A stretch of DNA of 64,000 bases, from assembly GCA_026168455.1 (NCBI GenBank), contig CM047431.1, positions 4,431,603 to 4,495,602 of the forward strand, in the 5' to 3' direction. The number at the start of each line of letters is the position of its first letter. Within the stretch, counting starts at the first letter, position 1. The notes beneath the pieces are model-generated. The model made no database searches and was not told the DNA's origin. It was given only the letters and a program-made list of their open reading frames with translations. Source of the DNA: Theocolax elegans (Eukaryota; Arthropoda; Insecta; Hymenoptera; Cerocephalidae). The position numbers were made by a program, and so were the translations under genes. Shown here piece after piece: positions 9,175 to 20,676 of this stretch.

Positions 9175-10258
9175 TGGCGGAATCCTGTTCTCAGATTTCC
9201 TGAGTTGGGAGAGGGTGAGTGACTCGGCCCCCAATTCCGAGGGTCCGATATAGACCTCCTACGATAGTGGAGGAAGAGGATTGCCACTAGTGCGCCTCGA
9301 AATCGAGCTGTTTCGTCGAGCCTGTGTCGGCGATTCACTGTTTAACTTGCTATATTTGGTTCACTAACACGCTTAGTTTGTCGAAGATACGCTGTTAACG
9401 ATTATTCTATTCATCTGGGCGACTTCGTCAAGGGAGACTCTACCTAGGAATGAAGGGACGGCCGCTAAATCAAAGTAGACATCCTTCGGGGTGTACTACG
9501 TGCAACGTCAAAATACTGAGGCAGGCCTTTCGAGGTCTACCTTGGGGCACATCCAGACCGAAGTAGTTTCTCATCCAGACGAGTGTTGCTGGGATGTCTC
9601 ACAGAAGGGTGTCCCTTTCATCATAAGAGACCCTTGCGTATAAAGTTAGTAAGTCGAGTTGTGGAATACTTCCGAATTGAAGACTTTGCATAAGGAGATA
9701 TTAAACACCATAGCGTGCAAACCTTTAACTGGTTTGTACGCTTTTTTCTCTTTCAAGGGATTTTTCAAACGGTATCCCTTGGAAGGCTTGTGGAAGGATT
9801 GTCGAATGTTTTATCCTTCACAAGCTATAGCGTGCAAGCCTTTTGGCTGGTTGCAAGCAGGCTTGACGGGTGAAGCGAAATTGACCCGGATGCCGCTTAT
9901 GTTCGAAAGCGGACGACGGCGGTGAGCTAAACACCGCCGCATTCTGACCGAGAATTACGACTCTAGGCTAGCCGTCGTAAGACGGTGGGCCCCAGTAACG
10001 AGTTTCGGTACACTGTTCAAGTGGCCTCCGATCGTGGTAAACCGATCCCATAGGTGACTCTTGACGGCTTTCGTGACTTATAAAGTCATCGGAATGCCGA
10101 ATCGAATCCGAGGCGCTTGGGATCATTTAGAACAAAACTATCTAATCCTGAGGGGTTACGAAAGTCGAAAGACGGAGAAACCAGGGCAATCAAATACTGT
10201 CAGCAAGACGGTGCAATGTTGTCCTATGGAAAGACTCTAGAACAGTCATAGAATACAT
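9175..10258 (+). mobile_element. Unidentified structured noncoding retroposon (copy 2)
   Basis: The equivalent of 7517-8600 in the second tandem unit, shifted by 1658 bp, with the same flanking GGTTTAAAGTGCAACT duplications (9159-9174 and 10259-10274). It arose by the large tandem duplication, not by a second insertion, because its flanks are identical too. Confidence 0.7.
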
Positions 10259-10681
10259 GGTTTAAAGTGCAACTATTCTTTTTGCTATTCTTCATATTTT
10301 GACTAAATTATATTTTTTGAGTATACATTATATTAGCGATAAAATTCTGAAAAAACTCGAGAACAAATTTTTTTCTCAAATTTCAGTGTTTTTTTGTTTA
10401 CATTGGTCTTATCATTTTTTTTTAAATCTGGCCAAAATTTTGACAAGGGATTCTGACAGCAGAAAATCTTACGTCAGTATGTCTAGAAGCAAAATTTTTT
10501 TTGTAACTCACACGAATTTTGCGTTTTTGCGCCCTAAAAATAGGGTCTAAAGTATCCCTTCAGCAACCGACGGACGCAAAAGTACTTTAGCGCTGCCGAG
10601 ATTCAACAAACAACAAAAACTCATAATCTTATCTGCTCCCTAGATTTAGCGCAATGGTGCGTGCGTGCTTGCGCGTATGTG

Positions 10682-11460
10682 TGTACATATATATATATTG
10701 GTGTGTGTATAATATTAAGCTTCATAAAAAGTTTCTGCAATTGAAATTACTGAAATCAAAATAACAACGGCAAGCATTTTATAGATATTAACAGAAATTT
10801 TTTATTTATTTATTACAGTTTCACTTTCAATAATTTTATTATTCATTATTAAATATTCCACGTTCAATTTGTGCCGCTAGACAGTACTTTATATAAAACA
10901 CCTTCTACGAAGGTGTCAACATTCGCAAGTATGGTTTCCAATCACACTTTCAAAAATCTTATCTGATAGAAATATCTTTAATTATTATTCCCATCCTATT
11001 TCAAATTATATTTTGATTAAACTCCATAAAAATCTTCTGCAATAGAAAGTACTGAAATCAAAGCGGAATATTTGACAAGTAATTTTAATTAAATATTTAT
11101 ATATTTTTTTTGCTAAAAATCCATAAAGGTCTGTAATAGAAAGTGCTGTAAACAAAGCGGAATAATCGACAAGTAATGTTTACGATACCATAGATTGTAT
11201 TTTTTTGAATTAAACATTTATATATTTTGCTTAAAATCTATAATATAGTTTTTATTAATTTTCATAAAACTGATAAAAGGAAACTTCTTTTTTTTATTCT
11301 CTTTAAATAAACAATGTCTATCCTTCCCGTGCTTTACATCAATAGATAAATAATTTTATAGAATAATAATAATTCATTTGTGCAAAATTAATTTCTGCAT
11401 AACTAATAAAAAGTAATTTCTCTCTTTTTTATGCTTTTTAAATAAAATAATACTTACACC
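10682..11460 (+). repeat. AT-rich stretch with three diverged direct repeats
   Basis: A motif of the form CATAAA...TCTGYAATAGAAAGTRCTG followed by AAATCAAAGCGGAATA and GACAAGTAAT appears near 10727, 11025 and 11120 with increasing divergence. No coding sequence is present. Confidence 0.5.
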
Positions 11461-11467
11461 ATTGATT

Positions 11468-11790
11468 AGAGCATCTAAAGGCTGGTATAGCGTAGTAAAC
11501 AAACCCCCACCACGCCTCCCTACGGGGTCTGCCGAAGGGCCGGTATAGCGCGCGGCGTCTATTTTTAAACTCTATCTCTCTCTCTCTCTCTCGCACTTAC
11601 GTTCCAGCACTTGAGCATCTAAGGACTGGTATAGCGCGATGTACACAACACCGATACTCCCACTCGTCGGCAACCTCTCTCTTTCTCTCTCGCGCTGTCT
11701 ACGACTCTGGCGTGCATCTATGGGTTGGTATAGCGCAGCGCTCTTTCTTTTTTTTAGGCAACGCATCGGTACACCTATACTCTCTCTCTT
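11468..11790 (+). repeat. Four dispersed copies of a GCATCTAAGG...GGTATAGCGC motif
   Basis: The core GGTATAGCG occurs near 11484, 11538, 11630 and 11730, usually preceded by GCATCTA, at spacings of roughly 55-100 bp. The copies are separated by unrelated sequence including TC runs. Function unknown; the frames crossing this region are not convincing genes. Confidence 0.55.
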
Positions 11791-12480
11791 ACTAATTAGT
11801 TAAAGGTATATAAGGAGGAAAAAAGTAATGTAGTCATAGTGGAAGGGTAAATAATTCAATACTCTCTTTTGATTAAATATTAAAAACTTATTTATTAACG
11901 TATAAAGTTTTCATAAAAATTACATTTTTTATAACCATCTTTTTTTGGTATACAACAAGTATCTATAGAAACTTTTTCACTGTATTTTTTCCATTGAGAC
12001 TTGAATTTGTTTTCATTATTTTTTTCTTGCTTATCTAGTAGAGGTTTGTGCTCCGGATTGCTGGTATTTGGACCCATGTTTTTTTTTTTTTTTTTTATGT
12101 TATTTAACGTCGCTCTTTTTATGCTGCCAGGGCTAATCAGCGACGGAGGTGAACGGTGTGTCTGTAAACAAAGCACAAGTAGTTGAAACAGTGGTGTTTG
12201 TGTCCATCGGAAGATATCATCGGTCACTGTAATTAGTCTAATAATTACAGTTTCCTGTCCTCCCGATGGATCCACCGCGATCCTCTTTACATCTTCGCGT
12301 CCCTAACGTTCCCTATAGTTCAGATGCCCGTGCCTCTCATGCACTGACAAGTGCACGAAACGCACGCGCACCCGAACTGGCGTCACATTATAGTGACACG
12401 CCGAGCCACTGAGTCGCGGTGTTCGAAAAATGCACATGAAAATGGACCCATGTTGATGTGAGTATTGAAATAGAATGAGT
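11791..12480. other. No gene recognised; short palindrome at 12379-12402
   Basis: AT-rich to about 12110, then more GC-rich. The only clear structure is the near-perfect inverted repeat GGCGTCAC/GTGACACGCC around 12379-12402. ORFs across it show no known motif. Confidence 0.5.
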
Positions 12481-12508
12481 AGACTTGCTCGAGTGATTTG
12501 TATTTATA

Positions 12509-12691
12509 CTATTCTTCAAACATGATAGCGTGTAGAGCTTTTGAAATCAAGGGTAAGTCGATCGCGTAAATTTCACCCAACACAATTGGTAAATACATGT
12601 ACTTAAACCCATCGTTATCATCTTCGACCATTTTCTCGTTGACAAACCATTCTATGTCAGCATACTGGGTTGAATAGTACTGTTTAAACAC
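12509..12691 (-). pseudogene. Short hypothetical ORF after the polymerase relic
   Basis: A 60-aa acidic peptide (VEDDNDGFKYMYLPIV) in a different frame from, and slightly overlapping, the 3' end of the DNA polymerase fragment. It may be its frameshifted continuation, but I see no polymerase motif in it. Function not recognised. Confidence 0.3.
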
Positions 12692-13160
12692 TTACTACCC
12701 ATGTTTTCGAAAACTCACGGTCATACATTTGTTCGCAGCAAGAGCGGCACAATGCAAATAACAGGCGACCGTGCATTTTAACTGGTAAAATGGGTAAAAA
12801 CAAATTGCGTGGAGGTAAAATTTTACATTTGACGAGGCCTTCAACGCGTGTTTGATCATTTAAGTCGGTGCCCGTTAATTCGCAACACTCTTCACCCATC
12901 AAAATTCGTGGATGACCTACGGGGTATTTACCTCTCGTACAAATAAATGGATAAAGAGAAAAAATATCCGTGTATTTAATATTTTCTCCCTGTGCAATTT
13001 CATAAAAAGGTACAATATTTTCTGTTCGACCCCCGAAAAACGCGTGGCGCGGATTGAGTGTTATTTTATGAATTAACGGGTGCGATCTTAAGTAAAGGTC
13101 TATTTCTGGAATTGATCGTTTTAATTTATCAAACGCACAGCTCGATCCAAGATGCCACAT
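12684..13160 (-). pseudogene. Fragment of a protein-primed-type family B DNA polymerase
   Basis: A 158-aa fragment with the segments FFGGRTENIVPFYE and YTDIFSLYPF followed by GKYPVGHPRI. The D-x-x-SLYP signature is polymerase motif A of family B DNA polymerases, and the GGRT block upstream is typical of the large DNA_pol_B_2 group found in Polinton/Maverick elements and related viruses. A cysteine cluster (ALCRSCCEQ) follows. Only the part around motif A is left: the exonuclease domain and motifs B and C are missing. It is flanked by an AT repeat upstream and ends in a stop after KTWV. It is a relic; whether the source was a Polinton, a virus or a plasmid-like element is inference. Confidence 0.65.
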
Positions 13161-13415
13161 ATATATATATATTACGTTTTTTTTATACGTAATATTAATT
13201 TTTAGTCCTGAGATTAACTGAGTCTTTTGTCCCTAAAGTACTTCAACAGATTTGCTAATAATATTTCATTAGTATTTATCGCAAAAATTTACTATAATCT
13301 TGCGTAGAGAAGAACTGGATCGATCTACACCGTCGTCCATTCAATTCTGTATGGATAAAAGAAACATAAATCGATTATTCATTTTATGTATTTAAATTAA
13401 TTACTGTAGAATAAT

Positions 13416-13748
13416 CTAACATCCTTTTCTAAACTTTCTCAAGTCATCTAAATGATATTGAATGTTGCGCGCATGACAAATTGTATAGTCCAGATTTGTG
13501 TAGATTTCCGGTTTATAAATGTATCTTTTGACTTCCAGTCGAAGCCCCTTCAAAAATTCCCTGATTGCTAGATTTTCGCGTTGTAGGCATGAATCGGTTA
13601 TTTCCCTACATTCTTCTTGTGCTATTTCTCCCAATGCTTTATAATCATGTAACATTCTTTCCATTCGTGCGCCGAATTGGAAAGTGCTTTCGTTACGGTT
13701 TTGCGATGCCCATGTAAGTTGAATTCTCAAACTAATCAAAGCGCTCAT
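13416..13748 (-). pseudogene. Gypsy/errantivirus-type gag (capsid) fragment
   Basis: A 110-aa fragment resembling the capsid region of insect Gypsy gag: an ESTFQFGARMERMLHDY helix and an AIREFLKGLRLEVKRYIY segment, the usual F-x-x-GL-x-x-x-x-x-x-x-I pattern. No zinc knuckle is visible. It lies on the same strand as the glycoprotein relic upstream and the polymerase relic downstream, but there is no pol between, so the three need not come from one element. Confidence 0.5.
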
Positions 13749-13993
13749 AACATTATATCTTTGTACTTCTGATAATGTATAGATTTTTTTTCCATTTTAC
13801 AATTTTTTTTTAAATTTTATAAATAACCCCTTTTATTATTCGTTCAATAAATCTGCAGTTTAAACGACAAAATTTACACGTTATCGAATTTGAGTTTTCT
13901 GCGCGGCGGTAGAGAAGATATATCTGGTTCTATAAATATTTGTGGATATAGATTATTTTGAACTCCACAGCTTACTATTTAACCCCTCCTGAC

Positions 13994-15155
13994 TCATTGA
14001 CTCTTACCACAGTAGGTTGTGCGATTGTGAGGTACGGGCGCTCGAGTGCCCGCTACTTTCGAAAGCGTAGCTTGTTCTTCCCTCTTTTTCCTTGCGTCAC
14101 GCGTTGATTTATCCCTTGCGACGTGCAGTAATAATTGGGTGACTGAATTCCAAATGGCCCTTATAATATGAAGTGACCACCCATGTAAACTATACAAAGC
14201 ATAACCATGTAAAATGTTATCAACTAAAAATTTTATTAAATGCCCTATCATAAAAATGCCTATAATAGCTGCGCTGAATGATCCGAAAGTGCATATTTGC
14301 CCCCAAATTTTAATTCAAGTGTTATTAGCTAATTCTGTCAACGCTTCTTCATCGAATAATCGGGTAATAGACGTACCGTTTTTATCTACCTTTTTCCCGG
14401 CCTTTCCTAATGCAATTGTGTTCAACATGGCTGGCCTTTCTACGGGAAATATAAGGTGTTGTCTTAGTGCTTGGATCTCCGCTTGGGTGTAAATTTCGTT
14501 TTTTGTAAGTTCGGTTGGCTCTGTGTAATTTCAGTTATTTTTAGTACTTGCTTTTAACATGCCTGATTTTACTCCCTTAGTTGTTCCTCTTGGTAAAATA
14601 GTTAACCAATCTTCCCCTAGTAAGAACATTGGAGGAATCAGAACGCTGCAGGCAGCTTCGGTCCCATATTGTTTTAAAATGTGTCCTTGGCGTCAAAAAA
14701 TAATCTTTGCCGTCTTTAGTTACTGGTAACTCTTGGTAATATTTCGTAGTTTCTTTTCGCTGAACGTCAATTTGTATGCACTTCATTAAATGCACAATTT
14801 CTCCGACTACCAAGCCCATGTAACCACTTTTTTTCATGATTTGATATGCAAAAACGTCAGGTACTGTTGCTGCAATGCTTAATGCATTCGATATAACTCT
14901 TCTTTCCAATTCGCATTTTTCCTCGTTAGCATTTAAGTTTACCGGTGTATAATAATCCCTTAAAGTAATGGTAACATAGCCCGTGACTATAGTATCGTCA
15001 AAAATACCATATGGATCCGCGTACATTCCCGCGTTACTACAATCTCCCTGTTAATCTACTTTCCCAACAAACGTCATTGGGTGGACAATTGATCTGTTCA
15101 GTTTTAAGTTACTTATCACTTCGTCTCGTACTCGGTGTGCACTGTATACATGCAT
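13994..15155 (-). pseudogene. Chuvirus-like glycoprotein relic (endogenous viral or captured env)
   Basis: Remains of a class III-like fusion glycoprotein as found in chuviruses and in insect LTR elements that captured a chuviral envelope. Conserved pieces in order are a DPYGIFDD region, an ELPVTKDGKDYFLTPRTH block, a FPVERPAMLNTIA block, a predicted membrane segment (FGSFSAAIIGIFMIG), a HGYALYSLHGWSLHIIRAIW block and a basic tail. The reading is broken by an in-frame TAA upstream of the DPYGIF block, a frameshift just after PRTH, and further stops before the membrane segment. It is not functional. Attribution to Chuviridae-type glycoproteins is by recalled motif resemblance. Confidence 0.7.
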
Positions 15156-15655
15156 TCTATTACATTCTTACCTAGAAATTTCATCAATAAACTGAACCTC
15201 CCCTCTATTTTTGTCTTTTCTATGCGAAGACGCGCCGCAGTATGTTACCGATCTTTTTATTTTTACTTTACAAAGCTTTACATGAGCGTTTGAAAAGTCA
15301 TTTAATTGCAATAGTCGTACATAAATTTTTGTTATATTTAATACAGGTTTAGGTATATCGCATTCTCCTACGTGAATTAACGAAAATGTTGTTAAATTTG
15401 AGACGTGCTGCGTACCCTATGATTGCGTTAATATAGGTTTTTCTTGGTATAATTGTTGTGAGATAAATGATGGCCAATAGTATTTTACAACTCATCTGCA
15501 ACATTAAATAAGTTCATGAAAGCGTTTTTTTATGGAACCTTTGTAAAAATGCTTAGTTTTATCTTTCCGTTTTTCCCTTATAATTATCAGAATCTATTGA
15601 CTGATTCTTTATTGATTTCCTAAGCAATCTGTTCGATTACTATGTACAAAAAATT
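15156..15655. other. AT-rich DNA, nothing recognised
   Basis: No ORF or RNA gene is recognised between the glycoprotein relic and the Penelope fragment. Confidence 0.5.
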
Positions 15656-15845
15656 TCAAGTATTCAATGAGACTTTATAACAAGATTCTTTATCTATTAT
15701 TTTTGCATCTTCCCAGTGAAAATTGTGATTTACGTTATTTAAAATATGTGCAGTAACAACGGCTTCTGGATTTTTATCGTTCTGATGTTCTTCTACTCGA
15801 TTTTTTAGGCAGCGTTTTGTTTCTCCAATATAAATAGCCGGGCAT
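15656..15845 (-). pseudogene. Penelope-like element, GIY-YIG endonuclease end (copy PLE1, distal part)
   Basis: The translation contains CPAIYIGETKRCLKNRVEEH, the GIY-YIG endonuclease signature of Penelope-like elements (Y-I/V-GET-K-R, then R and EH). Its upstream half is at 18951-19148: a piggyBac element inserted at TTAA separates the VVYKLSYI part from the CPAIYIG part. The homologous plus-strand copy at 20677-21083 shows the two parts are normally contiguous. The 3' end after SCYK is degenerate. Confidence 0.85.
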
Positions 15846-16408
15846 TTAACCTTTTGGCTGCGAGAAAATTTTAACACTAAATGACCTTTTATAAAATGCA
15901 AAATGTATACATGAGATCATTGGTATTTCAGGTAGAGTCCCCACCCTGACTGCTGGTCGATAAATCGACCACCCCCGCAGGCAACATAAAGCACAATGTA
16001 AAATTTTTTTCTCATTTTCCAGGAAAACTCTAGAGGGTATTTCTATGTAATTTCTCGCTCTGAACATGAAAAAAATAGTAAAAAAATCCTAGAGATACTC
16101 TTGACCTTGAAAATCTACTTTTCAAGGTCAAATTTTTTTTCTAGCATAGATAGAATTTTTTGAAGATTTTCGTACATAGTGTCGTGGACTGAATAAAAAA
16201 AATAATTCTGAAAAAAATAGCTGAGGTATCATTGATCTTAAACATTTACATTCAAGGTCGCATTCACTCTAAAACAAGTGCAACAAACATCTGCTACATT
16301 TGTCAAGATGTCAAGAAATATTCTGAATTTGTCAAGATGTCAAGAAATATTCGCTCTTAGCATAATCCAGGATCAACGGCGTGGACGTGGCGAAAAGGTG
16401 ATACCATT

Positions 16409-16534
16409 GGGATGCTTGATTTTCGTGAGTCCCCTTGCCTCTCACGTTTCGGGATGCTTGATTTCCGTGAGTCCCCATGCCTCTCACGTTTCAGGGTGCT
16501 TGATTTCCGTGAGTCCCCTTGCCTCTCACGTAGG
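16409..16534 (+). repeat. Three-unit, 42-bp minisatellite inside piggyBac
   Basis: Three consecutive 42-bp units starting GGGATGCTTGATTT and containing CGTGAGTCCCC, differing at a few positions, lie between the transposase stop and the transposon end. Just upstream (about 16299-16350) a 26-bp string containing GTCAAGATGTCAAG is also repeated twice. Confidence 0.9.
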
Positions 16535-16545
16535 TATGATTGGCT

Positions 16546-18130
16546 CTACGGTAATGCCTCTTTTGTGTGGTACTCTTCAAAGCATGGTGTTGCGCATAGA
16601 GGAGTTCCACAACTAGGGCAAATGTATGTCGTTCTACGTGGAGTCTTACGCAAAGAGCACAAGTGGCATCTTCGACTTGTACCTTGCCTCGGGAAATGGC
16701 GGCCAACTAATCGAATGGGAGAGTCATTGTAAGGAGATATGCTTGCAGAAGGATCAAGTTTCAGTAATGATCTAGCAACCTGTAATCTAAATGAAGGAAA
16801 TGATATAGCTTTCATGTTTCTCATTATATACAACGCATGAGCATTGGATAGACAAAGACCAATAAGACGAAAAAAAAGCTTTTGATACCATTTCATTGTT
16901 TTCGCACTGTTTCTGTTATAGATAATTGTCTATCAACATTATCAATACCACCCATATTTTGATTATAATCGTGGACACACCTTGGCTTTATAATATCTTT
17001 ATTTATTAAGTTACATTTTTTCCAGTTGCACAGAATTCAAGTTCGTGCACAGTTGTAAGCATACGAACGCTACGTTTATCTTCCCACCTCACTGCCATCC
17101 ACACATCGTTCTGAGAGACTTGTACTTCACCTCGAACTAACTTGCATTCAAGCTTTGGCATTCCCTTTCTATTTGCTTTCACTGTACCACACATACCTAT
17201 ATCACGATCGTGTCAAAATTCTGCCAAAGTGGGAGATGTATACCAATTATCTATGTATACAACATGACCCTTATAAAAATAAGATTGTAAAAAGTGAGCT
17301 ACAATATCGCCAGTAACACCCAAATCAAACTTTTGATAATCAGTGTCTGCGCCAGTATAAACAATGAAACCCAACACGAATCCCGTCTCGCAGTCTACAA
17401 TCATGAATAGCTTGATGCCAAAGCGATTTCTCTTCATTAGAATGTATTGCTTGAATTGAAGCCTACCTTTCCATAATAATAGACGTTCATCTATGCACAG
17501 ATTTTTTCCTGGAGTAAGAACTGCTGAAAACTTGCTTTGCACGTGTTCTATTACTGGCTTTATTTTCACTAAAGGATGATTTTCGATTTCTTCATTATTA
17601 TGAAAATGTAAACATCGTAGGATGTGAATATATCTATCGCGAGGCATTATTTGGCCAAAAATTGGAGTGTGTAGCAAAAGATCTGTGGACCAATAACTTT
17701 GTAAATCGCTTTTACAGACATGACCTATTAGAATGGAAAAGCCTAGAAAAGTTTCCAATTCTGTTTTTGTGACAGGGGACCAAGCTTTCATGTGGGAAGA
17801 ACGAGTTATGGGATTTTGAGTTGCGTAACGATTGGTTTCCTCTACAATTTTTTTTGAGCAAAGAAGAATCACAAAAGTAATTGAAATAATCAATTGGTGT
17901 ATTTCCTGAAAAAGAGATATTCGAATTTATTTCGGAGCTACCTTGAAAATCTTTGATTGATGGATAAAAATACGCGTCCTCAGACAATTCAGTTTCCTTA
18001 TAAGAAAAGTCTTCCAAATTGACTACCCCGATGTCTTCATTTTCTGCTCCATTGTCTAAAACCTCGTTTTCTAATACTTCATTTTCTGGTTCGGACTCGC
18101 CACTACTCCAAGCTTCATGTTAAGCCATTT
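16546..18130 (-). pseudogene. piggyBac transposase (DDE_Tnp_1_7), multiply broken
   Basis: The encoded pieces cover a whole piggyBac transposase: an acidic N-terminus, TPIDYFNYF, the DDE domain with CIDERLLLWKG, IVDCETGFVLG and VYIDNWYTSP supplying the catalytic aspartates, NMGGIDNVDRQ carrying a further conserved Asp, the RLVGRHFP region and a C-terminal cysteine-rich RING/PHD-like finger (CHLCSLRKTPRRTTYICPSC). Breaks seen are a TAA as third codon after the likely ATG near 18128, a frameshift in a run of eight A near 17850, an in-frame TGA at 17213-17215, stops near 17004 and a frameshift near 16890. The protein would cut and paste the element at TTAA; this copy cannot. Confidence 0.9.
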
Positions 18131-18950
18131 TATAGAAGATAGAATATTACGCTATTCAAGTATAGTATTCAAAAAGTGAAAATAGTAAAAATTATATACT
18201 GTGCAATTCCTGGAAACTAATAAGTTATGCATGAGAAGTACCAATCTGTATCGTATTATAAATTTATAAATATGAATAAATAAAAAATAAATTAATTTTT
18301 TGAGATTAAAATATTTTTGAAGTTTAGACGAGTTTCTGCAATAAGTGATGACATTTATTTCGTACCCAGTTGACGAACAATAAAGATATACCAACTCCCA
18401 GACCGAAATAGTAAAAAACAGATTTTGTATTTACGTCATTGATTTTAGATCACGTTGAAAATGAATGCCGCAGCATTTTATGTAACCTTCAAAATTAAGG
18501 TTAAAGCTCGATATTTTGTTTTGGAAACTAAAATTTCATCGCGAAATAGACATTTTCATAAACAAAGATAATTTTAGGATTTTTTTACTTTTTTCCCGTT
18601 TTGACCTCATCAATAACGCTAAAAAGCTAGATCGAACTTTCGCTTATGCAAATAAAAATACAATATGACCTTGACTGTAAATTTTCAAGGTTAAGGATAC
18701 CACAATGATTTTTTAAAGTATTTTTTATTGACAGTATATAAAATTACGAAAGAAATCACTCTAAAATTCTCGCTTCTACTAGGGATGAAATTTGACCTTG
18801 AAATACTTATTTTCAAGGTGAATAATATTTTGAGGAATTATAAAACTATTTGATATATATTCAAAACATCAAAATTGATCTAGAAACATTAAATATGTTG
18901 TGTATTTTAAGTGGTCGATAAATCGACCACCCCCGCAGTCAAAAGGTTAA

Positions 18951-19148
18951 TATAAGATAACTTATAAACTACCCCTGTCTCCTCCCATTTTGATGTTTTG
19001 TCTTTGCTTAATTTTATAATAGTATAAAGTTTGTGACTAATTAATGGAATAGTGTTAATATTACATTTTCTTAGCATTCGGGAACATTTATTGTAAAACT
19101 CTTTATTATAAGGTAGCGATAAGGTACATATTGGGATTTTTTTAATTT
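18951..19148 (-). pseudogene. Penelope-like element PLE1, linker between RT and endonuclease
   Basis: Encodes SLPYNKEFYNKCSRMLRK, NTIPLISHK, KWEETGVVYKLSYI, closely matching the plus-strand copy at 20677-20860. It is the upstream half of the copy split by piggyBac. At about 19150 it abuts the plus-strand copy PLE2 head to head. Confidence 0.8.
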
Positions 19149-19149
19149 T

Positions 19150-19646
19150 TTTATTAAAAAGAATTTGAAAGTAAACACAATTGCAAACCAATTTTTTAGT
19201 ATAGATATGTAGATGACACAATTTTATACGTAGTAAAAGGTCATATAAACTTAGTTCTCAAAATCTTTAACAATTATAATGCACACCTCAAATTTACATG
19301 TGAAATAGAAAATAATAATTGTATAAATTTTCTTGACCTCACATTAATTAAAGAAAACAATAGTAATATTACAAACTGCTATAGAAAACTAACTAATTCA
19401 AATTGGTTAATAAATGTTAGTTCTAATCACATAGTAAAACAGAAACGTAATATTATTTATAATTTAGTAGATGGGGCAAAGATATTGTCACAAAAACAGT
19501 TTCATAAAGAGAATCTAAATATTATTACAGAAATGCTAAAAAGTAATGTTTATTCTATTGAATTTATAAATACAGTAACAAATAAAAGAAAACGCAATAT
19601 TACAATTAAGAACAATGTTAAAATAGATAAAAAATCCCAATATGTT
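19150..19646 (+). pseudogene. Penelope-like element PLE2, reverse transcriptase core end
   Basis: Plus-strand translation gives the RT motif YRYVDDTILYV near 19200, followed by the usual downstream region (INFLDLTLIKENNSN, NWLINVSSNHIVKQKRNI). The reading continues to KKSQY and is cut at 19646 by a solo LTR. It resumes at 20677. Confidence 0.8.
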
Positions 19647-20672
19647 TGTAACGTGGTATTTCGTCCTAATACCAGTTACAAGTTATTTATTTATTAATAC
19701 AGGGACGACAGCCCCGAAGAACGCGTCTTTGTCGTCGCCCTGGGTTAATAAGTTAACCCGCGGAACACGGTAGCGGAGATAGAACGATCTCCTCTATACC
19801 GACGCACATGGCGGGAAACTTGGGAATCGGAAGGTTGTTTGCGGGTTGATTTATAATTAAAATAGTAACGCGACCGTTATGTTAAAACAAAATAAATAGG
19901 TATTTATTCAATAGTTTACACGGAGGTGCCCGACAATGTGTAACGGAGCGTTCTCCCGGTCGCGTGGTATATACGCGGCAAGCAGGGACTACCCCCGTGC
20001 TCGCCCCGCGCAATACCTAATCGGTTTCGGTAGCACCGGTATGCTACCGAACAAATATACGTGCACACACACACAACACGCTCTAAATATATACCGACTG
20101 ACGTCGGGTACTTACCGGGCTGGCTTGTCCATTGGCCTTGGTGTACGTCGGCGCCCCGACGTCTGCTGGCCGGTGGAGTCGGCCCGGTTCCCGTCGTCCT
20201 CGACGGTAGTCTGCAGGTGCGACCTGATGCCGCGGCGATTCGCCTACCTCGGGGAACACTCAACCCGAGATATTTGGTCCTTCACACTGCACTCACACGA
20301 ACTCACGAGCACTCGCGTACAGCTTCCCGGAGCACGGACGAACTGGTCCGGTACTTCCCGTGGCGCGCGAAACTAAAACGTGACGATGTGTAAAGGGTGC
20401 TGTCGCGGTCAAGACCGGCAGAGTACTGAGCTTTTCGGGAATTGTCGCATTCCCGAAAAGTACCTAACACACACACAATAACAATTGTATATACGGATGC
20501 TCGCACACATCCTCGGTCGCCGACATAAACACGCGTGTTTCGTGGCCTTGAAGAGGCAACGCACGAAACAATAACAACGTGCGAGATTTTAAGATATAAT
20601 ATTTAATACATACTACGAAATAATATAATACATTAAGTATTATTTATTTCATTGCAACGACGTCTCGTCGCA
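19647..20672 (+). mobile_element. Solo LTR, 1026 bp, TG...CA ends, TSD TGTT
   Basis: Starts TGTAACGTGGTATTTCGTCC and ends CGTCTCGTCGCA, with the 4-bp duplication TGTT at 19643-19646 and 20673-20676. It interrupts Penelope copy PLE2 between two parts contiguous in PLE1. A 4-bp duplication is typical of Gypsy integrases. The first 14 bases are nearly those of the solo LTR at 35218 (TGTGACGTGGTATT). ORFs across it (19916-20506) are not genes. Confidence 0.88.
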
Positions 20673-20676
20673 TGTT

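Larger units (their letters stand above)
7366..10681 (+). repeat. Two-copy tandem duplication, 1658-bp unit
   Basis: Copy 1 is 7366-9023 and copy 2 is 9024-10681. Landmarks keep an exact 1658-bp offset throughout (unit start, two internal ORFs, unit end), and I saw no difference in the stretches compared, so the copies are at or near identity. Each unit holds AT-rich DNA, a 13-bp inverted repeat and a 1084-bp structured insertion with its target duplication. It is either a very recent duplication or an assembly artefact. Confidence 0.93.
15850..18946 (-). mobile_element. piggyBac-family DNA transposon inserted in a Penelope element
   Basis: Flanking TTAA duplications are at 15846-15849 and 18947-18950. 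The terminal inverted repeats share CCTTTTGRCTGCG (15850 inward, and reverse-complemented at 18934-18946). Subterminal GGTCGATAAATCGACC occurs at both ends (about 15955 and 18913). The element carries a broken transposase on the minus strand. Removing it and one TTAA restores continuity of the Penelope endonuclease reading frame, which confirms the boundaries. Confidence 0.92.

Noticed and set aside
19916..20506. ORFs on both strands in the 1026-bp insertion
   Set aside because: They lie within a solo LTR with confirmed target duplication and have no known motif.
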